Below are positions 16,258 through 24,262 of a stretch of DNA of 51,062 nt, in pieces (position 1 is the stretch's first letter; every line of letters starts with the position of its first letter). Below the pieces are notes generated by a model that had not been told where the DNA came from, ran no database searches, and worked only from the letters and a program-made list of their open reading frames with translations. Both the position numbers and the translations under genes were made by a program. The DNA is from Acidobacteriota bacterium (GTDB lineage Bacteria > Acidobacteriota > Thermoanaerobaculia > Thermoanaerobaculales > Sulfomarinibacteraceae): assembly GCA_024641545.1 (NCBI GenBank), contig JAHECW010000014.1:1-51062 (forward strand). The letters are read 5' to 3'.

Positions 16258-16620
16258 GTGATTGCATCCGACGAACTGCTCAACCGAATCGCCGAAGTAC
16301 TCAAAGCGATGGCCGACCCCACCCGCCTGAGAATCCTCCACAGCCTGCACAACGGAGAGCGATGCGTTTCCGATATCCTGGAATCCGTCGGCGGGAGCCA
16401 GGCCAACGTCTCCAAGCACCTCTCGGTCCTCAAGAGAGCCGGTCTCGTCGACTGCCGCCGAGAAGGTCTCAACGTCTACTATCGAATCATCGACGAGGGC
16501 GTCTTCACCATCTGCCGCAATGTCTGCGATTCCCTCGAATCGCGGATTGACCGCGAGCACCAGGCCATTCTTCAGGGGCGGATCGAGATCGAGCGGGCCG
16601 CCACGAAGGCCGAAAGCTGA
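16258..16620 (+). CDS. ArsR/SmtB-family winged-helix regulator
   Basis: The 120-residue protein is a typical ArsR-type dimeric repressor. AEVLKAMADPTRLRILHSLH (about 12-31) precedes the helix-turn-helix (CVSDILESVGGSQANVSKHL, recognition helix about 50-61) and the wing (LVDCRREGLNVYYRI). Cys occurs in ERCVSDI and in FTICRNVCDS near the C-terminal helix. The classic CVC metal site of ArsR is absent, so the signal could be metal, redox or none. I chose GTG 16258 because GGGAGG lies 5 nt before it, whereas the TTG at 16243 lies upstream of that site. It is followed 12 bp later by the FmdB-type gene in the same operon. Confidence 0.92.
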   Translation: MIASDELLNRIAEVLKAMADPTRLRILHSLHNGERCVSDILESVGGSQANVSKHLSVLKRAGLVDCRREGLNVYYRIIDEGVFTICRNVCDSLESRIDREHQAILQGRIEIERAATKAES

Positions 16621-16632
16621 TCCGGAGCCGAC

Positions 16633-16842
16633 ATGCCGATCTACGAATACCGATGCAGAGCCTGCGGAACGGTCTTCGCCCGTCTCCAACCCATTTCGAT
16701 GCCCACGGACGCCATGGCCTGCCCGGAATGCAAGAGCAATGAGACCGAGCGCCTGCTGTCGACTTTTGCCGCCGGCGCCTCGTCGTCCGGAAGGTCGTCA
16801 GGTGCCGGCTCCCCACCCTGCGCCGCCGGCGGTGGCGGTTGA
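16633..16842 (+). CDS. FmdB-family zinc-ribbon protein
   Basis: This 69-residue protein starts MPIYEYRCRACGTVF and has CxxC pairs at residues 8-11 and 30-33 (CRAC, CPEC), the zinc knuckles of the FmdB/CxxC_CxxC_SSSS family. The end is a flexible Ser/Gly tail (SSSGRSSGAGSPPCAAGGGG). The family was named from a putative formamidase regulator, and its biochemical role is unclear. It is co-transcribed with the ArsR gene, which suggests that regulator controls its level. Confidence 0.88.
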   Translation: MPIYEYRCRACGTVFARLQPISMPTDAMACPECKSNETERLLSTFAAGASSSGRSSGAGSPPCAAGGGG

Positions 16843-16940
16843 GGAATCTGAAACCGGCGACCCGTGAGGTCGCTCCCGAAGGTCCCGGCAAGCGAACCCA
16901 ATCTCCGACCAAGGGGATATTCATTTACATCTGAGGGTGC

Positions 16941-16946
16941 TAAAAT
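16941..16946 (+). promoter_or_regulatory. Extended -10 promoter of the secreted PKD protein gene
   Basis: TGCTAAAAT contains TG-N-TAAAAT, an extended -10 with 5 of 6 matches. The -35 at 17 bp (TATTCA) is poor, as is common for extended -10 promoters. It predicts a transcript start near 16953. Confidence 0.5.
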
Positions 16947-16952
16947 CACCCG

Positions 16953-17041
16953 GTGCAAAAATATGGGAAACGGCCATGCAAGTGGAGTTCGCCGCTCTGC
17001 GTGGCGAACTAAAACCAGAGATTCCTTTTGGGAGGGGAACT
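16953..17041 (+). ncRNA. Structured 5' leader, class unknown
   Basis: The roughly 90-nt leader contains AUGG-GAAACGG-CCAU (about 16973 region), a GCAAG element, and a perfect 7-bp hairpin GTTCGCC/GGCGAAC (about 16986-17008, 9-nt loop). AACTAAAACC then precedes the strong ribosome site GGGAGGGG. The order hairpin with GAAA, GCAAG, hairpin, CUAAA recalls GEMM (cyclic di-GMP) aptamers. The second GEMM helix with its AGGUAGC-type receptor is missing, so I do not call it that. Confidence 0.4.
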
Positions 17042-19858
17042 ATGAAAAGAACCAGTCATCTATTAACTGCAGCCCCGGCGCTCGTCGCGCTGGGCCTGTG
17101 CTTGGCGATCGCACCCGGACTCCAGGCGGCAGAGGCGGATCTGTATTCGACTCACACCGCGCCAGCCGAGGTGTCGCTGGGTGCGACGTTCACGGTGACC
17201 GTGGGTTATGGCAACGCCGGACCCCAAACTCCGACGAGCGCCTATATCAACTCGTACCACACGGCGCCGATGGGTATGGACGTCTTCATCGACGACCTCG
17301 TCAACAACGCCGGCGCCACATACTACGATGCCATCCAGGCGTCCGCGGTTGGAACGGACAGCCTCGGGCTGAACGCCCCGCTCCTGTTCTGGGACGACTA
17401 TTTCTGCGAAGACCTCCTCTTCCAGCTCCAGCGTGACGACGGCGACACGGACGCCAATCCGGTCGAAGGTCTCGCGCCCGGCGTCAACGCCACCTTCTCC
17501 TTCGACGTCACGATCCCCATGGAGGCGCCGAGGACCGGCACCATCCAGATCACCGAGCCCGCAAACCTCGCGGGGTCGTGGACGGGCTCCAACCCGGCCA
17601 ACGTCTTTGTGCTCCAGGCTGCCGAACTGAACAATTACGGCCGCGGCGGTTGCGACAAGCTCGTCGGAACCGAGGAGGAAGACGTCTGCGAATACATCAA
17701 CGACAACTGTTTCGGCAGTCGCGTCTCGCTCATGCCGGAACCCGTCGAGACGGTCTTCGAGGTCGTCAACGACGGCTCTTCCGCTCCGACCACCGGTTGT
17801 GAAGCGCTCGTAGACTTCACCCCGGGCAACGTCGCACTCGTCCGCCGCGGCGGCTGCGAGTTCGGCGTCAAGGCGTTCAACGCCGAGCAGGCCGGCGCCA
17901 TCGCGACCGTCATCGTCAACACCGACCAGTGCAGCGACTTCCCCGCTGACGACAGCTGCGTCATCAACCTCGGCGCCGGCGCCCTTGGTGGACTCGTCAC
18001 CACACCGGTCGTCATGTTCGCCCAGGCCGACGGTGAACCCCTCATCGCCGCCATCCAGGGCGGCGCAACCGTGCGCGGCGTCTTCGGCAGCGCCACCCAG
18101 TTCAGCACCGAGGGCTACGCCTTCCTCTCCGAAACCTCCGACACCGACCCGAACGAGAGCAACGACACCAGCCTCTTCAAGTCGGCGGTCTCGGCGACCC
18201 CGGATCCCCCGGTGGCCGCCTTCACCTTCTCGCCCGCCACGCCGACGACCGGCCAGAACGTCGTGTTCACCGACGCCTCGACCGGTGGCGCCGTGGACAC
18301 CTGGGCCTGGGACTTCGGCGATGGATCGACCAGCACCGTGCAGAATCCGACTCACGCGTTCGCCAGCGCCGGCACCTTCACCGTCTCCCTGATGGTGACC
18401 AACGGCGGTGGTTCGGACTCGGCTTCGATGGACGTCACCGTCACCCTCGGATCGACCTTCAGCGAGAGCTACTTCATCCCCGCCGCGGCCCTCGCCGCCG
18501 GTGCGGAAGGGTCCTTCTTCCAGACCGATGTCGACGTCAACAACGCGGGCGCCACCGCAGCCGGTTTCGCGTTCTTGTGGCTGCCTCGCGGTGAGAACAA
18601 CTCCTCGCCCGCGCAGTCCTCGAGCTACACCCTTGACGCCGGCGCCAGCATCCGCTTCGAAAACGTGCTCGCCGAGGTCTTCGGCGCCGAACCCAACGTC
18701 GCCGGCGCCCTCGCGGTGATCTCCAACTCCACCGAGCTCAAGATCGCCAGCCGGACCTATGACGTGAGCCAGGCCGACACCCTCGGCACCTTCGGTCAGG
18801 CCCTGCCGGGCGTTCCCGCAGCCGATCTCATCGGTCAGAACGAGATCAAGCGGATCATCTTCATGAGCGAGAACGACGGCCTCCGCGCCAACGTCGGATG
18901 CGTCAACGGCGTGAACGACAATCTCCCGATCAAGATCACGCTGTTTGACGACGCCGGTACCGAGCTCGAGACCCAGACCATGAGTCTCGCACCGTGGTCG
19001 AACAACCAGATCAACCGGATCTTCGCCGACTACGCCCCCACCAACGGCTACGTCAACGTCACCTCGATCAAGGCCGGCGCCGGCTACTACTGCTACGGAT
19101 CGGTGCTCGACAACCTGAGCAACGACCCGACGTCGATCCTGCCCACCGAGTACGGCGTCGATGCGCCGTTCGTCAACTACTTCATTCCCGCCGCGGCCCT
19201 TGCCGCCGGTGCGGAGGGCTCGTTCTTCCAGACAGACGTCGACATCAACAATGCCGGCACCGCGATGGCGACCTACGACTTCATGTGGTTGCCCCGTGGC
19301 GCGAACAACTCGTCACCGACCGTTTCGGAGAGCTTCACCCTCGCCGCGGGCGCCAGCGTCCGTTACGAGAACGTCCTCGCCGAGATCTTCGGACTCGAGC
19401 CCGATGTCGCCGGTGCGCTCGCGATCAGCGCCGACTCCGCGTTCCTCGGCATCATGAGCCGGACCTATGACGTGAGTCAGGCCGACACTCTCGGCACCTT
19501 CGGTCAGGCGATTCCGGGTATCCCCGCCAGCAACCTCATCACGCAGAATGAGACCAGGCGGATCATCTTCATGAGCGAGAACGACGCTCTGCGCGCCAAC
19601 CTCGGCTGCGTCAACGGCGTCGACGACAACCTTCCGATCTCGATCACCCTGTACGACGAGACCGGCGCCATGCTCGGAACCGAGACCATGAGCCTGTCGC
19701 CCTGGTCGAACAACCAGATCAATCGGATCTTCGCCGACTACGCCCCCACCAACGGGTACGCCGACGTCACCTCGATCAAGGCGACCGCCGGCTACTACTG
19801 CTACGGATCGGTGCTCGACAACAGCAGCAACGACCCGACCACCATCCCACCGCAGTAA
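17042..19858 (+). CDS. Secreted PA- and PKD-domain protein with duplicated C-terminal domain
   Basis: The 938-residue protein is exported by a signal peptide (LLTAAPALVALGLCLAIAPGLQA). An N-terminal beta domain resembles a CARDB/DUF11-type fold (AEVSLGATFTVTVGYGNAGP). A protease-associated domain with Cys pairs follows (about 185-345: DFTPGNVALVRRGGCEFGVK, GAIATVIVNTD). A PKD domain is next (about 380-465: TWAWDFGDGSTSTVQNPTHA). Finally two copies of a roughly 230-residue domain each begin YFIPAAALAAGAEGSFFQTD and share RTYDVSQADTLGTFGQA, IIFMSEND and GYYCYGSVLDN. There is no peptidase active site. It is probably a surface or matrix adhesin-like protein. ATG 17042 follows GGGAGGGG and yields the signal peptide. 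Confidence 0.88.
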   Translation: MKRTSHLLTAAPALVALGLCLAIAPGLQAAEADLYSTHTAPAEVSLGATFTVTVGYGNAGPQTPTSAYINSYHTAPMGMDVFIDDLVNNAGATYYDAIQASAVGTDSLGLNAPLLFWDDYFCEDLLFQLQRDDGDTDANPVEGLAPGVNATFSFDVTIPMEAPRTGTIQITEPANLAGSWTGSNPANVFVLQAAELNNYGRGGCDKLVGTEEEDVCEYINDNCFGSRVSLMPEPVETVFEVVNDGSSAPTTGCEALVDFTPGNVALVRRGGCEFGVKAFNAEQAGAIATVIVNTDQCSDFPADDSCVINLGAGALGGLVTTPVVMFAQADGEPLIAAIQGGATVRGVFGSATQFSTEGYAFLSETSDTDPNESNDTSLFKSAVSATPDPPVAAFTFSPATPTTGQNVVFTDASTGGAVDTWAWDFGDGSTSTVQNPTHAFASAGTFTVSLMVTNGGGSDSASMDVTVTLGSTFSESYFIPAAALAAGAEGSFFQTDVDVNNAGATAAGFAFLWLPRGENNSSPAQSSSYTLDAGASIRFENVLAEVFGAEPNVAGALAVISNSTELKIASRTYDVSQADTLGTFGQALPGVPAADLIGQNEIKRIIFMSENDGLRANVGCVNGVNDNLPIKITLFDDAGTELETQTMSLAPWSNNQINRIFADYAPTNGYVNVTSIKAGAGYYCYGSVLDNLSNDPTSILPTEYGVDAPFVNYFIPAAALAAGAEGSFFQTDVDINNAGTAMATYDFMWLPRGANNSSPTVSESFTLAAGASVRYENVLAEIFGLEPDVAGALAISADSAFLGIMSRTYDVSQADTLGTFGQAIPGIPASNLITQNETRRIIFMSENDALRANLGCVNGVDDNLPISITLYDETGAMLGTETMSLSPWSNNQINRIFADYAPTNGYADVTSIKATAGYYCYGSVLDNSSNDPTTIPPQ

Positions 19859-19878
19859 GATCCATCAACATCAACCAC

Positions 19879-19907
19879 GGGCGGGGCTTCGGCCCCGCCC
19901 TTTTTTT
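19879..19907 (+). terminator. Strong intrinsic terminator
   Basis: GGGCGGGGC (19879-19887), the tetraloop TTCG, GCCCCGCCC (19892-19900) and seven T residues follow the secreted PKD gene by 20 bp. This is a textbook Rho-independent terminator. Confidence 0.96.
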
Positions 19908-19914
19908 CTCCTGA

Positions 19915-20177
19915 TCGCGCACAAACAGCGGCAGCGTCCGGGTCAGGGGCAGAGGGACAGCGAAAGAGACAGCAGCGACCGCGACCGCGGCAGCGACAAC
20001 GGCAGGGGCAGGGGCAGCGAACCGAACGCTGCGCCTACCGGCTGTCAGGACCGACCCGGGAACGCGGGAAGGGTGCACGGCTCCGGAGTTGTTCGCCGCG
20101 AATATCGCCGCCTGCCTGACATTCCTCAGCGACCGAGCCGGACGCCGGCGCCGTCGCGACCGCTGCCGCCATCGCGA
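19915..20177. repeat. Intergenic tract with degenerate GGCAGCG/GGCAGGG repeats
   Basis: After the terminator, about 19920-20040 is built of decayed 6-7-mers (GCGGCAGCG, GGGGCAGAGGGACAGCG, GACCGCGACCGCGGCAGCGAC, GGCAGGGGCAGGGGCAGCG). The remainder up to the next convergent gene holds nothing I recognise. It looks like a former microsatellite between convergent genes. Confidence 0.55.
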
Positions 20178-21974
20178 TCACCTCGGGGCTCGGTTGATCA
20201 GGGGAACGCCGACCGTCGGGATCTCGACCGGCGTCGAATCGAGCTGCCACCGGCGGGTGCACCAGGGCTTTTCCGCGCCGCCGCCCTCCCGCGTCGTGAT
20301 GCAGTAGTCCCCGGCAGCCGCGGCGATGATGGCGTCGGCGTTCTGTTCGGGGTGGCCGCGAGTTGCAACCAGCTCTCCCTGGCCGGATCGCCACGAGATA
20401 CGATGCGACCTTGAGCCGGCGCTTCGATCGTCGTCCCCAATGAGAACGGTGACGCCGCCGATTTCGAGCCGGATGTCCGTAATGTCCCTGCCGGAGGCAA
20501 GATCCACCGAGATCGGACTCGAGTCGGGACGCGTCCGGAGCACCCAACCGTCCCCGCGGGCGGTGTCAGAGGAGGGCCTCAAAACCCCGATGTGCCGGCC
20601 GCCGACCAACGAGATCCCACCGAGCACGATCGCCTCGGGAGATCCATCGACGGAGAATCTCAGTCGGAGGTCTTCGCCGGAGATCTCCCCCTCGAGAGCG
20701 ATGAACAACGGATCTCGTGGTCCTGAGACGTCGAGTATCGAATCGAATCGACTCGACTTGAATGAAAAAGGATCGACGGACCCATGCACCTCCGGCGTGA
20801 CGAAAATCGCCGCCGGCAGACCGCCGAGAGAGAGGACCACGTCGTCGAAGTCCGAAAGGCCCGTCGCCATCTCGGGCGCGGCGCCGCTCTCGGCAGGGCC
20901 GAGAATTTCGACATCGGGAAGACCGGTTTCCAGCCGGCCGGTCAGAATCGCATGGGCATCACGAGCGAGAATGTGGTAACCCAGCGCGCTCGGGTGGTTC
21001 TTCGGCGCGCGATACAGCCCGCTGCGATCCCAGGTGAATTTCTCGGACCGGGTGGGCACGAGATCGAAGGTTCGAGCCTCGGAAGAGTCGCGCATGAGAT
21101 CACTGGAGCCTCCGTCGTTGAGGAGGACGAGAAGCCGCTCGGAACCAGCCGCCATGTCGGCAAAGATCCGGTCATAGAGTTCGGCGAACTCCTTCTCGGC
21201 GTCGCGGCGGTAGTAGAACGGGTTCGACGGCAGCTCGTTGCCCTCCGGAAGCAGCGCCCTGATCTGGGGTGGAGTCTTTGCATCGAACCGGAGGGAGGCC
21301 CACCGGGGCATCAATCGGAAGTAGCCCTCGGCGGCGCTGCGGCGGTCGCCGCCGGGGACCCGGATCAGCCGGAGGCCCTCGCCGTCGAGTACGTATCGCG
21401 CGTGGACCGGTGCGAAGATCGTGTTGAGCATGATGAAGGTGTTGTCGCGACCGCGATGGAAGCCGTAGAGATTGTAGATCGTGAGGTCGAGGTCGAATTC
21501 CCCGGCGAGGTACTGCCAGAGCAGGTACGACTGCTGAACTCCGAACGCCCCGACTCCGAAGTTCAGCACCTCGACCCTGGGCTGCCCGTCGGTCTCGAAC
21601 AACCGCTGCAGCTGGGATGGAAAGTCCTGTCCGGGCGCGGCTTCCGCACCGTAGACGAAGGAACACCCAAAAACGCCGACCCGGAGAGTATTGGCGGCCT
21701 TCTCACGGTCGAAGCAGGTGTAGGAACTCCGGGGCCGATGTCCTTCACGATGCGCCGTGCCGAGCTGGGTGATCTGGGACCGGCTGAGAAGTGGAAAAGC
21801 CTGCTCGGCAAAGCTCTCCCGCCGCGCCATGTCGAAAGCCCGCAGCGATCTGAGAAATGCGTGGTAGCGGAAGAGATAGCCGAGGGACAGCGCCCCGAGC
21901 ACAACCGCGAGGACCGCGATCCGGATGAACGTCCGACGGTTGCGAAACCTGGAGGGTCGTGTCGCGGATGGCAC
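20178..21974 (-). CDS. Membrane-anchored SGNH/GDSL-type hydrolase
   Basis: From GTG 21974 the protein has 598 residues with one N-terminal membrane helix (IRIAVLAVVLGALSLGYLF, about 18-35), placing the rest outside the cytoplasm. SGNH blocks are visible. VGVFGCSFVYG (Ser105) is block I, LNFGVGAFGVQ (Gly140) block II, YGFHRGRDN a block III-like segment and NHPSALGYHI the block V His. SGNH enzymes hydrolyse or transfer esters, often acetyl groups on polysaccharides. A beta-rich tail of about 250 residues (GPRDPLFIALEGEISGEDL) may bind substrate. It starts 22 bp after the stop of the SGNH-TPR gene, so they form an operon. Family assignment rests on motif reading, as overall similarity is low. 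Confidence 0.75.
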   Translation of the reverse strand: MPSATRPSRFRNRRTFIRIAVLAVVLGALSLGYLFRYHAFLRSLRAFDMARRESFAEQAFPLLSRSQITQLGTAHREGHRPRSSYTCFDREKAANTLRVGVFGCSFVYGAEAAPGQDFPSQLQRLFETDGQPRVEVLNFGVGAFGVQQSYLLWQYLAGEFDLDLTIYNLYGFHRGRDNTFIMLNTIFAPVHARYVLDGEGLRLIRVPGGDRRSAAEGYFRLMPRWASLRFDAKTPPQIRALLPEGNELPSNPFYYRRDAEKEFAELYDRIFADMAAGSERLLVLLNDGGSSDLMRDSSEARTFDLVPTRSEKFTWDRSGLYRAPKNHPSALGYHILARDAHAILTGRLETGLPDVEILGPAESGAAPEMATGLSDFDDVVLSLGGLPAAIFVTPEVHGSVDPFSFKSSRFDSILDVSGPRDPLFIALEGEISGEDLRLRFSVDGSPEAIVLGGISLVGGRHIGVLRPSSDTARGDGWVLRTRPDSSPISVDLASGRDITDIRLEIGGVTVLIGDDDRSAGSRSHRISWRSGQGELVATRGHPEQNADAIIAAAAGDYCITTREGGGAEKPWCTRRWQLDSTPVEIPTVGVPLINRAPR

Positions 21975-21996
21975 CCGCCGATTATATGGCTTCGCG

Positions 21997-24108
21997 CTAC
22001 TCCCCGACCTTCGCCCGGATCGTGCTCGCCAACTCGGTCCTGCCCATTTTCCCCAGGATGAGGAACAGATTGTCCGGCAGATCCGCGACACCGGGATCCA
22101 GCTCGAGCGCCCGGGCGTACGTCGACGCCGCACGATCCGTCTGACCGTCCAGCGCCAGGGCGAGGGCGAGCCGGTTCGTCATCGCCGCGTCGTCGGGCCC
22201 TGCCGCAAGAGCGGTTCCAAAGGTCGCCACCGCTTCGTGGGGGCGGCCGGCGGAGAGCTGAGAAATGCCGAGCCGGCCGAGGATCTCGGGGTTTCGAGGT
22301 TCGATCTCGGCGGCCTCCGTCAGCTTGACCAGTGCCCCGTCGACGTTGCCCTGGCTGTAATCCCGATAGCCCGAAACCATCAGCGCCCGGGCCAGGTTGC
22401 GACGGTTGCGGATCGTGGTCTCGGATGTCCTGGAGAAACGGATGGCCATTCTGAAATGATGAATCGCCTCATCGATCCGGCCGGACTCTTCGAGAAGCAC
22501 GCCGAGATTGCCGTGTGGTTCATCGGCGTCGGGCTGCAGTTCCACCGCCCGCCGATAGCGCGCGACGGCTTCGTCCTTCCGACCCACCAGGTGAGCGGTC
22601 AAACCGGCCTGGTACTGGATCAGGGAGTCATCCGGGAAGAGTTCAACGGCCTGCGCGGCGAGTCGGTACGACTCCTGGAGCTTGCCCGCCCATCCGATCA
22701 CCTTGGAGAGGTTCATCAAGGCCAGGGCGTGGGCCTGCGGATCGATGCCGTCCTCGACCCGGCGTGCGACCTCGGCCACCGCCTCATCACCCCAGGCGGG
22801 TGAGAGGCGGAGCAGCCGACCGTCCGCCATGGTCTCGAGTATCGCCACCGCCAGCTGTCGGTTGACCTCGATGGTGGGATGAACGTGATCGAGAAAGGAC
22901 TCGATTCCCGGGATTCCGTGCTCCGACCGCGCATCGACGAGGGCTTCGAAATCGACCAGCAACACGCCCCGTTCGGATGCGACCTCGCGAACGATGCCCG
23001 CCACCCGGCCCGGTGCCCGCAGAGGGCACACGTCCTCGTCTCGGGCGCGTTCGAACGCCGACCGGGCCTCCCGCCAGTTTTCGGCCTCGTCGAGGAGTCG
23101 CCCCTGAAGATAGGCCAGCTGTGCGTACCGCGGATCGAGGACGGCGGCCTCGTCGACCTCAGCCAGACTCTCGCCGAGGCGACCTTCAGCGTGGGCCGCC
23201 TGAGCGCGCTCCAGCAGGCCTTCGATGGTCAGGCGGTCCTCCTCGCTGAGATCCGGGCGATGTTCGGATTTGAACGGCCGGCTGTCCCTGAGATTGGAGG
23301 CGGGGGTGATCAAGACGGTCTCAGCTCCGACCGACGCCGCGATATCGATCATCCGGCTGAGGTTGTAGCGGTAGTGCTGCAGTATCTTCCCGGCGAGCTC
23401 GTCGTCGCGGGTGTAGGCGCTGGGACCGACGGCGTTGTCGAGGAGCGTCGTCACCTCCTCATTGAGAAGATCGGGGTTGTTCACGGGTGACGAGGGGCGG
23501 TCGGACACCCGTCGCGCGACAGTCGACATGGCAGCCCAGATCCGGGTCTTCGAGACCACGGAACCGAGGCCCCGGACGGCCTTCGGCATGGCGATGATCT
23601 GAGGGTAGGTCCGACGCTCGAGAAACTCGTTGTGCCCCGAATAGACGACAAAGACATCGGGCTGGTACTTGATGAGTTCTTCCATCAAAAGAGCGACCCG
23701 GTAGCTCGCGTAACTGACGCCGCCGGCGTTGACGACCTCCCATCTGCGGCTGGGATCGGCGACCGGGAGCAACTCGCGCAGCCAGCCGCAGAACGAGGTC
23801 GTATCGCCGTAGGGCCGGCCGAAGGTCGTTGATCCACCGACGCAGAAGATCCGAACGGCCTCCCCCTTGCGGAGCGGAAAATGTTGCGGATTGAAGAGGC
23901 TGAGCTTGTTGTCCGCGGTCGCCATCTCGGCGGCGCCGTCGGTTCCGGTACGTTCGACGAACAGCGGCGAGGTGGACGAGAAACCGACGTAGGGGTCGTC
24001 GGCGTAGGCCCCGCGCCGGACCCCGACCACGGCCAGCAGCCCCTCGAGCAAGACAAAAAAGACCACCGTGACCACAACAGACATGAAGATCTTTCGGCCG
24101 GTGGTCAT
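21997..24108 (-). CDS. SGNH hydrolase-like protein with C-terminal TPR repeats
   Basis: The 703-residue protein has an N-terminal membrane helix (FMSVVVTVVFFVLLEGLLAVV, residues 8-28). An SGNH domain follows: VGGSTTFG (Ser93), VVNAGGVSYASYR (Gly129-130), VYSGHNEF (His159-Asn160) and DHVHPTIEV around residue 405, where the catalytic Asp/His pair is expected. From about 430 on there are TPR-like repeats (ALMNLSKVIGWAGKLQESY, NLGVLLEESGRIDEAIHHF, LGISQLSAGRPHEAVATFG). Known SGNH-TPR proteins are mostly uncharacterised; O-acetyl transfer or removal on envelope glycans is likely. ATG 24108 has GGGAGAGG upstream. It diverges from the M28 peptidase gene. Confidence 0.85.
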   Translation of the reverse strand: MTTGRKIFMSVVVTVVFFVLLEGLLAVVGVRRGAYADDPYVGFSSTSPLFVERTGTDGAAEMATADNKLSLFNPQHFPLRKGEAVRIFCVGGSTTFGRPYGDTTSFCGWLRELLPVADPSRRWEVVNAGGVSYASYRVALLMEELIKYQPDVFVVYSGHNEFLERRTYPQIIAMPKAVRGLGSVVSKTRIWAAMSTVARRVSDRPSSPVNNPDLLNEEVTTLLDNAVGPSAYTRDDELAGKILQHYRYNLSRMIDIAASVGAETVLITPASNLRDSRPFKSEHRPDLSEEDRLTIEGLLERAQAAHAEGRLGESLAEVDEAAVLDPRYAQLAYLQGRLLDEAENWREARSAFERARDEDVCPLRAPGRVAGIVREVASERGVLLVDFEALVDARSEHGIPGIESFLDHVHPTIEVNRQLAVAILETMADGRLLRLSPAWGDEAVAEVARRVEDGIDPQAHALALMNLSKVIGWAGKLQESYRLAAQAVELFPDDSLIQYQAGLTAHLVGRKDEAVARYRRAVELQPDADEPHGNLGVLLEESGRIDEAIHHFRMAIRFSRTSETTIRNRRNLARALMVSGYRDYSQGNVDGALVKLTEAAEIEPRNPEILGRLGISQLSAGRPHEAVATFGTALAAGPDDAAMTNRLALALALDGQTDRAASTYARALELDPGVADLPDNLFLILGKMGRTELASTIRAKVGE

Positions 24109-24262
24109 GGTTGGCGCCTCTCCCCCGCTCCGGCCGAAATCTCTCGACCGTGGTGACGAGAGTCTAACCCATGCCGCCGACCCGTGAGCACGCGCACTCT
24201 CCCGACCGGCGGTTTCTGATAGTCTCCGGTTACAGGATTCCGTCCCGGATCTCGGAGGTTCA

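Noticed and set aside
16953-17041. Cyclic di-GMP-I (GEMM) riboswitch
   Set aside because: The GAAA and GCAA(A)G-type elements are suggestive, but the second helix with the tetraloop receptor is absent before the ribosome site. Kept only as an unclassified leader.
20178-22133. Longer N-terminus of the SGNH gene reaching 22133
   Set aside because: The extra 53 residues overlap the upstream TPR gene, are Arg/Ser-rich shadow sequence, and would bury the membrane anchor.
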